Assembly: GCA_035547695.1 (NCBI GenBank)
Contig: DASZUK010000044.1
Coordinates: 12,307 to 76,306, forward strand
DNA from: DASZUK01 sp035547695
GTDB taxonomy: Bacteria; Actinomycetota; Acidimicrobiia; Acidimicrobiales; RAAP-2
DNA length: 64,000 bases
Reading direction: 5' to 3'
The notes beneath the pieces are model-generated. The model made no database searches, was not told where the DNA came from, and worked only from the letters and a program-made list of their open reading frames with translations. Made by a program: the position numbers and the translations under genes. Shown here one piece after another: positions 58,594-64,000 of this stretch (positions within the stretch are counted from its first letter, which is position 1; the number at the start of each line of letters is the position of its first letter).

Positions 58594-58716
58594 CACCTCG
58601 TATTCACCCTGTTAGTGCACGTAGAAACCGGGGTTCAACGGAGAGCCCCATCAGTTGCACCGCCCGTGCGTTAGCAACAGGTTGCAATTCAGTGGCGGCT
58701 TGGAGGGGCCGACGGT

Positions 58717-60309
58717 ATGCCGGCAATCGATAAGGCTGTCCACACGCCGTCGGCCGCAGCCGACGCCGAGCTGGCTACGGGGACCGGCTCGGCGCCCGGC
58801 GGCTCAACCCCCCCCAGCCCGCCAGCGCCAGACCCCGCGCTGTCGATCGCCCTGCTATCCGGCGTGTCGCCGCGGTCGCTGCAGGGCATCGAGCTCAGCG
58901 ACCGGGAGCACGTGCTGGTGCTGCTGGCCGGTGACTTCCTCGCTTCCTGCGCCGCCCTGGCCCTCGGCCTGGTCCTCCTCGCCGGCCTGTCCGGCGCCTC
59001 GGACAACGACCTCGCCAACTTCCCCCGCAACGCCGCCGACGACTGCCTGCTGCCGGTGGCCATCGTGGTGGCGCTGGCCATCGCCGGCTCCTACCGGTCG
59101 GTCCACCGGGCGCTGCTGCCGTCCAGCCTGGCCGAGTGGAAGGACCTCACCTTCGCCATCGGGGCCGGCTGCATCCTCCTGCTCGGCCTCGGCGCCCTCG
59201 GCCACGCCGTCCTCGGCACCTCCCAGCTCAACGCCACCCAACTGGTGGTGGCCGTGGTGGTGGGGGCCGTCCTCGTCGGCATCAGCCGGGCCGTCGTGCG
59301 GGCCTGGGCGCAGACCTTCCGGGCCACCCGGGTCGTCGTGGTCGGCTCCGGGTCCATCACCGACCGGATCGCCGTCCAGCTCCGGCTGCAGAAGGGGCTC
59401 ACCATGGTGGGGCGGGTCATCGAAGCGGACCACGTCGACCCCGGCGCCATCGGCACGGTGGCCGACCTGCCGCGCATCTGCAGGGACCTCGCCATCGACC
59501 GGGTCATCGTGGCCCCCAGCGAACGGCCGACGGAGGAGTCGATCCACATCTACCGGGAGATCCAGGACGACGTCCACATCTCGGTGGTCCCCCGCCAGTA
59601 CGAGCTGATCTCCTGGCGGTCCCGCCTGACCGACCTGTCCGGGCTGCCCATGATCGAGTTCGCCCCGCCGCACATGAGCAGGTGGGACCGGGCGCTCAAG
59701 CGGGGGTTCGACATCGTGGTCGCCGTCATCGCCCTCGTCGTCCTGTCCCCCCTCCTGCTGGCAATCGCCGTCGCCGTCCGGACCACCTCGCCCGGGCGCG
59801 CCCTCTTCCGCCAGGAGCGCATCGGCAGGGGCCGGCGGCACTTCACGATCAACAAGTTCCGGACCATGACGGCCGCCACCTTCCCGCCGGACACCGGGGT
59901 GGCGGCACCATCACCGGAGCCGACGGAAGACGCGGGGTCGGCCCTGTGGCAGGTCCGCAAGAAGCAGGACGAGCAGCACCGGATCACGAAGGTCGGCAGC
60001 CTGCTGCGCAAGACCGGCCTGGACGAGCTGCCGCAACTGTGGAACGTCCTGGTGGGCGACATGTCCATCGTCGGCCCCCGGCCCTTCATCCGGGACGAGT
60101 CCGACCACCTCGACGACTGGACGGCCCGGCGGTTCGAGGTCCGGCCGGGCATGACCGGCCTGTGGCAGGTCTCCGGCCGCAACGAGCTCAACGCGGAGGC
60201 CCTGCGGCAGCTCGACTACCTTTACGTCGTGTCGTGGTCGATGTGGTGGGACATCAAGATCATGCTCGACACCCCCAGGGCCATGATCCGCGGGATGGGG
60301 GCCTACTGA
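58717..60309 (+). CDS. Undecaprenyl-phosphate sugar phosphotransferase (WcaJ/WbaP-like)
   Basis: This enzyme places the first sugar-phosphate on undecaprenyl phosphate to start exopolysaccharide or O-antigen synthesis. The protein is 530 aa. Four N-terminal helices and a CoA-binding-like domain (RVVVVGSGSITDRI) are followed from residue 325 by the bacterial sugar transferase domain: RALKRGFDIVVAVIALVVLSPLLL, FRQERIGRGRRHFTINKFRTM, KTGLDELPQLWNVLVGDMSIVGPRPF and RPGMTGLWQVSGRNEL, which hold the catalytic Asp-Glu pair. TTGGAGG lies before the ATG. It is the first gene of an operon with cysQ, cysD and cysN/C. Confidence 0.94.
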   Translation: MPAIDKAVHTPSAAADAELATGTGSAPGGSTPPSPPAPDPALSIALLSGVSPRSLQGIELSDREHVLVLLAGDFLASCAALALGLVLLAGLSGASDNDLANFPRNAADDCLLPVAIVVALAIAGSYRSVHRALLPSSLAEWKDLTFAIGAGCILLLGLGALGHAVLGTSQLNATQLVVAVVVGAVLVGISRAVVRAWAQTFRATRVVVVGSGSITDRIAVQLRLQKGLTMVGRVIEADHVDPGAIGTVADLPRICRDLAIDRVIVAPSERPTEESIHIYREIQDDVHISVVPRQYELISWRSRLTDLSGLPMIEFAPPHMSRWDRALKRGFDIVVAVIALVVLSPLLLAIAVAVRTTSPGRALFRQERIGRGRRHFTINKFRTMTAATFPPDTGVAAPSPEPTEDAGSALWQVRKKQDEQHRITKVGSLLRKTGLDELPQLWNVLVGDMSIVGPRPFIRDESDHLDDWTARRFEVRPGMTGLWQVSGRNELNAEALRQLDYLYVVSWSMWWDIKIMLDTPRAMIRGMGAY

Positions 60310-60321
60310 TGGGGGCCTGCT
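60294..60321 (+). repeat. 14-bp tandem duplication at the sugar transferase/cysQ junction
   Basis: GATGGGGGCCTACT is followed directly by GATGGGGGCCTGCT. The second copy holds a minicistron ATG GGG GCC TGC TGA (60309-60323) between the upstream stop and the cysQ start region. Confidence 0.85.
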
Positions 60322-61075
60322 GAGCGTCGCCCCCGCGCCCGAAGACCACCGGTCGGCGGCGGCCCTCGCAACCGAAGCCGGTCGTCGCCTGCTCGGATTG
60401 CGTGCCTCCGGGCTCGAAGGGAACGAGCTCAAGGCTGCCGGCGACGGAGAGTCGCACCGCTTCCTCGTCGACGAGCTCGCCCGGTCGTTCCCCGACGACG
60501 GCGTCCTCTCCGAGGAGGGTGCCGACGACCCGGCGCGCCTCGGCAGGCACCGGGTCTGGATCGTCGATCCACTCGACGGCACCCGGGAGTTCTCCGAGCC
60601 CTCCCGTGACGACTGGGCCGTCCACGTCGCCCTGGCCGTCGACGGCGAGGCCGTGGCGGGGGCGGTGGCCCTGCCGGCCCGGGGGCTGACCCTGAGCACC
60701 GCCGAGCCGCCGGTGGCCGAGCGCGCCCACGAGGGCCCGCTCCGTATCCTGGTCAGCCGGACCCGGCCGACCGAGCACGCCCTCCTCCTGGCCGACCGGC
60801 TGGGCGGCCGGCTGGTCCCCATGGGCTCCGCCGGCGCCAAGGCCATGGCGGTGATCCTCGGGGAGGGCGACGTCTACGCCCACTCCGGCGGGCAGTACGA
60901 GTGGGACTCCGCCGCCCCGGTGGCCGTGGCCGCCGCCGCCGGCCTGCACGTGTCCCGCCTCGACGGCTCCCCCCTCCGCTACAACCGCCCGGACCCCTGG
61001 CTGCCCGACCTCCTGGTGTGCCGGCCCGAGCTTGCCGACCGCGTCGTCGAGATCTGCCGGGAAGCCGCCGCATGA
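60320..61075 (+). CDS. cysQ: 3'(2'),5'-bisphosphate nucleotidase CysQ
   Basis: CysQ hydrolyses PAP (adenosine 3',5'-bisphosphate), the by-product of sulfotransferase or PAPS reductase reactions. The protein is about 251 aa from a presumed CTG start at 60320. The first ATG/GTG/TTG in frame is TTG 60398, which would cut off the conserved N-terminal helix (ALATEAGRRLLGLRASG). The IMPase-family motifs are LSEEGADDP (Glu), WIVDPLDGTREF (residues 82-88 hold the metal-binding DPxDGT) and GGQYEWDSAAPVAVA. The stop overlaps cysD (ATGA). Confidence 0.85.
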   Translation: MSVAPAPEDHRSAAALATEAGRRLLGLRASGLEGNELKAAGDGESHRFLVDELARSFPDDGVLSEEGADDPARLGRHRVWIVDPLDGTREFSEPSRDDWAVHVALAVDGEAVAGAVALPARGLTLSTAEPPVAERAHEGPLRILVSRTRPTEHALLLADRLGGRLVPMGSAGAKAMAVILGEGDVYAHSGGQYEWDSAAPVAVAAAAGLHVSRLDGSPLRYNRPDPWLPDLLVCRPELADRVVEICREAAA

Positions 61076-61974
61076 GGACGCTCACCCACCTGGAGCGGCT
61101 GGAGGCCGAGAGCATCCACATCTTCCGGGAAGCCGTGGCCGAGAGCGAGCGGCCGGTCATGCTGTACTCGATCGGCAAGGACAGCTCCGTCATGCTGCAC
61201 CTGGCCCGCAAGGCCTTCTTCCCCTCCCCTCCCCCGTTCCCGCTCCTCCACGTGGACACCACCTGGAAGTTCCAGGAGATGTACCGGTTCCGGGACCAGG
61301 TGGCCGCCCGGCACGACGTGGAGCTGCTGGTCCACCAGAACCCGGAGTGCGTGGCCCTCGGCATCAACCCGTTCACCCACGGATCGGCCGCCCACACCAA
61401 CCTCTGGAAGACCGAGGGGCTGAAGCAGGCCCTGGACGAGCACCGGTTCGACGTCGCCTTCGGCGGGGCCCGGCGGGACGAGGAGAAGTCGCGGGCCAAA
61501 GAGCGGGTGTTCTCGGTCCGCTCCGCCCAGCACCGCTGGGACCCCAAGTCGCAGCGGCCGGAGCTCTGGCACCTCTACAACGTGCGGCGCGGCCCCGGCG
61601 AGACCCTCCGGTGCTTCCCGCTGTCCAACTGGACCGAGCTGGACGTCTGGCAGTACATCCGGGCCGAGGACATCCCCATCGTCCCGCTGTACTTCGCCGC
61701 CGAGCGGCCGGTGGTGGAGCGGGACGGGGCCCTCATCATGGTGGACGACGACCGCCTCCCGCTGGAGCCCGGCGAGGTGCCGGCCCGCAAGTCGGTCCGG
61801 TTCCGGACCCTCGGTTGCTATCCGCTGACCGGGGCCATCCAGAGCACCGCCACCACCCTCGACGGCATCATCGAGGAGATGCTGCTGACGGCCACCTCCG
61901 AGCGGCAGGGGCGGGTCATCGACCACGACGCCAGCTCGTCCATGGAGAAGAAGAAGGAAGAGGGCTACTTCTGA
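61072..61974 (+). CDS. cysD: Sulfate adenylyltransferase subunit 2 (CysD)
   Basis: CysD is the catalytic subunit of ATP sulfurylase, making APS from sulfate and ATP with the GTPase CysN. The protein is 300 aa. It has the PP-loop YSIGKDSSVMLHLARKAF, HVDTTWKFQEMY, FGGARRDEEKSRAKERVFSVR and RCFPLSNWTELDVWQYI, ending in the typical SSSMEKKKEEGYF. The ATG overlaps the cysQ stop. The 3' end is duplicated, see the 14-bp repeat. Confidence 0.96.
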   Translation: MRTLTHLERLEAESIHIFREAVAESERPVMLYSIGKDSSVMLHLARKAFFPSPPPFPLLHVDTTWKFQEMYRFRDQVAARHDVELLVHQNPECVALGINPFTHGSAAHTNLWKTEGLKQALDEHRFDVAFGGARRDEEKSRAKERVFSVRSAQHRWDPKSQRPELWHLYNVRRGPGETLRCFPLSNWTELDVWQYIRAEDIPIVPLYFAAERPVVERDGALIMVDDDRLPLEPGEVPARKSVRFRTLGCYPLTGAIQSTATTLDGIIEEMLLTATSERQGRVIDHDASSSMEKKKEEGYF

Positions 61975-61996
61975 TGGCGGGGTTCTGATGGCGGGG
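61969..61996 (+). repeat. 14-bp tandem duplication at the cysD/cysN junction
   Basis: TTCTGATGGCGGGG occurs twice in direct succession. It creates a minicistron ATG GCG GGG TTC TGA (61974-61988) between the cysD stop and the cysN ATG, joined to each by TGATG overlaps. Confidence 0.9.
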
Positions 61997-63862
61997 GTCG
62001 AGGAGTACCTGGCCAGGCACGAGCGCAAGTCGATGTTGCGCTTCATCACCTGCGGCTCGGTGGACGACGGCAAGAGCACCCTGATCGGCCGGCTCCTCTA
62101 CGACTCCAAGCTGGTCTTCGAGGACCACCTGGCCGCCCTGGAGGTCGACTCCAGGCGGGTCGGCACCCAGGGTGGCGACCTCGACTTCGCCCTCCTGGTC
62201 GACGGCCTGGCCGCCGAGCGCGAGCAGGGCATCACCATCGACGTCGCCTACCGCTTCTTCACCACCGACCGTCGCAAGTTCATCGTCGCGGACACCCCCG
62301 GCCACGAGCAGTACACCCGGAACATGGTCACCGGTGCCTCCACCGCCGACCTGGCGGTGATCCTGGTCGACGCCCGCAAGGGCGTGCTCACCCAGACCCG
62401 TCGGCACAGCTTCCTGGTCTCCCTGCTCGGCATCCGGCAGGCCGTCCTGGCCGTGAACAAGCTCGACCTGGTCGGCTGGTCCCGCCGCACGTTCGAGGAC
62501 ATCATCGCCGACTACCTGCCGTTCGCCAACCAGATCGGCCTGCACCACGTCACCGCCATCCCGCTCTCGGCCCTCCACGGCGACAACGTGACCGAACGGA
62601 GCGCCAACACCCCGTGGTTCGGCGGGCCCACCCTCATCGACCACCTGGAGACGGCGCCGAACGACGAAGAGGCCCAGGACCGGACCTTTCGGATGCCGGT
62701 GCAGTGGGTCAACCGGCCGGACCACGCCTTCCGAGGCGTCAGTGGCCAGATCGTCGGCGGCACCGTCCGGCCCGGCACCCCGGTCCGGGTCCTCCCCTCC
62801 GGCCAGCAGACGGCCATCGCCCGGGTGGTCACCGCCGACGGCGACCTCGACGAGGCCGTCGCCGGCCAGTCCGTCACCCTGGTCCTCGCCGACGACGTCG
62901 ACGCCAGCCGGGGCGACGTGATCGGCTCCGCAGTGACACCCCCGGCCGTCTCCGACCAGTTCGAGGCCCACGTCATCTGGATGGCCGGGCAGGAGATGCT
63001 CCCGGGGCGGCCCTACCTGATGAAGCTGGGGACCTCGACGGTCGGGGCCACCATCGGCCAACCCAAGTACAAGGTCAACGTCAACACCCTCGAGCACGTC
63101 GCCGCCCGCACCCTCCACCTCAACGACATCGGCGTCTGCAACATCAGCCTGGACCGGCCCGTCCCCTTCGACCCCTACGTCCAGAACCGGGAGACCGGTG
63201 GGTTCATCCTCATCGACCGCCTCTCCAACGCCACCATCGCCGCCGGCCTGCTGCATTTCGCCCTCCGACGGGCCGACAACGTCCACTGGCAGGCCGTCGA
63301 GGTCCACAAGGAGGCCCGGGCCGCCCTCAAGGGCCAACGACCCTGCGTGGTGTGGTTCACCGGCCTGTCCGGGGCCGGCAAGTCCACCATCGCCAACATC
63401 GTGGAGCGCAAGCTCCACCACATGGGCCGGCACACCTACCTGCTCGACGGCGACAACGTCCGCCACGGGCTGAACCGCGACCTGGGCTTCGCCGACGCCG
63501 ACCGGGTGGAGAACGTCCGCCGCGTGGGCGAGGTGGCCAAGCTGTTCACCGAGGCGGGGCTGGTGGTGCTCTGCTCGTTCATCTCGCCGTTCCGCGCCGA
63601 ACGGCGGATGGTCCGCGAGCTCCTGCCCGAGGGCGACTTCATCGAGGTGTTCGTCGACACCCCGCTGGAGGACTGCATGAAGCGCGACCCCAAGGGGCTC
63701 TACGCGAAGGCGGTGAAGGGCGAGATCGCGCATTTCACCGGCGTCACCTCGCCCTACGAGGCGCCGGAGGCCGCGGAGCTGACGCTGTCGCCGCAGGACG
63801 GCTCCCCCGCCGAGCTGGCGGACAAGGTGATGGCCGAGCTGAAGGCGCGCGGCCTGATCTAG
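61988..63862 (+). CDS. cysNC: Bifunctional sulfate adenylyltransferase subunit 1 / APS kinase (CysN/C)
   Basis: The GTPase subunit of ATP sulfurylase is fused to APS kinase, giving PAPS. The protein is 624 aa. CysN (1 to about 435) has CGSVDDGKSTLIGRLLYD (P-loop from about 22), DTPGHEQYTRNMVTGAST and NKLDLVG. CysC (about 440-624) has FTGLSGAGKSTIANIVE (P-loop near 458), LLDGDNVRHGLNRDLGF and the final MAELKARGLI. From about 63540 the codon style changes: GCG replaces GCC as the main Ala codon and TCG/CGC dominate, unlike the rest of the window. The 3' end may therefore be foreign or from another sequence. Confidence 0.94.
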   Translation: MAGVEEYLARHERKSMLRFITCGSVDDGKSTLIGRLLYDSKLVFEDHLAALEVDSRRVGTQGGDLDFALLVDGLAAEREQGITIDVAYRFFTTDRRKFIVADTPGHEQYTRNMVTGASTADLAVILVDARKGVLTQTRRHSFLVSLLGIRQAVLAVNKLDLVGWSRRTFEDIIADYLPFANQIGLHHVTAIPLSALHGDNVTERSANTPWFGGPTLIDHLETAPNDEEAQDRTFRMPVQWVNRPDHAFRGVSGQIVGGTVRPGTPVRVLPSGQQTAIARVVTADGDLDEAVAGQSVTLVLADDVDASRGDVIGSAVTPPAVSDQFEAHVIWMAGQEMLPGRPYLMKLGTSTVGATIGQPKYKVNVNTLEHVAARTLHLNDIGVCNISLDRPVPFDPYVQNRETGGFILIDRLSNATIAAGLLHFALRRADNVHWQAVEVHKEARAALKGQRPCVVWFTGLSGAGKSTIANIVERKLHHMGRHTYLLDGDNVRHGLNRDLGFADADRVENVRRVGEVAKLFTEAGLVVLCSFISPFRAERRMVRELLPEGDFIEVFVDTPLEDCMKRDPKGLYAKAVKGEIAHFTGVTSPYEAPEAAELTLSPQDGSPAELADKVMAELKARGLI

Positions 63863-63865
63863 AAG

Positions 63866-63889
63866 GAGCGGGCGCGCCAGCGCCCCTCC
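63866..63889 (+). terminator. GC-rich hairpin after cysN/C
   Basis: AGGAGCGGGCGC and GCGCCCCTCC form an imperfect stem around GCCA directly after the stop codon. It lacks a clear T-run, so termination is possible but not certain. Confidence 0.5.
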
Positions 63890-63897
63890 CTCGTCAT

Positions 63898-64000
63898 CCC
63901 CGGGCTCGTCCCGGCGACCCATGATCTCAGAGACGCCGAACGGGGCTCCGCGCCCGGCGTGCAACCGCAGTGTGCATGGATCCCCGGCACGAGGCCGGGG
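63898..64000. repeat. Long hairpin repeat at the window end, alphaproteobacterial in style
   Basis: The 26-bp arm at 63898-63923 (CCCCGGGCTCGTCCCGGCGA and on to CCCATG) is nearly the reverse complement of the arm at 63975-64000 (about 22 of 26 match). A second inner stem lies between (CGCCG/CGGCG). The text 'CGTCATCCCCGG..GACCCATGATCTC' resembles dispersed intergenic repeats of alphaproteobacteria, unlike anything else here. Confidence 0.6.

Overview
The window is GC-rich DNA (about 70-75 % by eye) from an actinobacterium. The evidence is mshC (mycothiol ligase), npdG (F420 reductase), an InhA-type enoyl reductase and the PgsA/PatA-like/PimA-like phosphatidylinositol mannoside genes. Three secreted proteins carry a 45-residue 'GYWEVAxDGGIFAFGDAxFYGSMGG' repeat, which I associate with Acidimicrobiia; the class assignment is an inference.

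Layout. A minus-strand backbone runs thrS-HIT, pgsA-patA-pimA, pdxS-pdxT, yebC, ruvC-ruvA-ruvB, yajC-secD-secF (37.0 kb down to 0.1 kb). This is the usual actinobacterial order, but other genes sit between its parts: a two-component pair, a toxin-antitoxin (TA) pair and a GH3 glycosidase (4-10 kb); a membrane glycosyltransferase and a SpoIIE phosphatase (12-17 kb); a truncated InlB-like protein, VapBC, an M48 protease and amtB-glnB with a GlnR-like operator (18-25 kb); an EF-G paralogue, a decayed TA pair, a collagen-like protein and a TPR lipoprotein with a GT2 glycosyltransferase (28-34 kb). From 37 to 55 kb lie small defence-like and redox modules: several TA pairs, a uracil-DNA glycosylase, mshC-npdG-XRE, a double Lrp regulator divergent from a DHA2 efflux pump, an NhaA-thioredoxin fusion, a lower-GC island (48.5-52.7 kb), fabI/inhA and Uma2. 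From 55 to 64 kb a large secreted propeller/repeat protein precedes an operon of an undecaprenyl-phosphate sugar transferase with cysQ, cysD and cysN/C.

How the genes cooperate. SecDF-YajC drives export; RuvABC resolves recombination junctions; PdxST makes PLP; PgsA/PimA/PatA build inositol lipids; AmtB-GlnB handle ammonium. The last operon couples polysaccharide initiation to PAPS supply and PAP removal, as expected for a sulfated exopolysaccharide.

Notable points. Many TA and regulator genes show a TANNNT box 6-8 nt before the start codon, suggesting leaderless mRNAs. Short tandem duplications of 10-30 bp are common, especially at gene ends. The last 0.5 kb changes codon style and ends in a hairpin repeat that looks alphaproteobacterial, so it is either a transfer junction or an assembly chimera. 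I saw no rRNA, tRNA, CRISPR array or insertion sequence.
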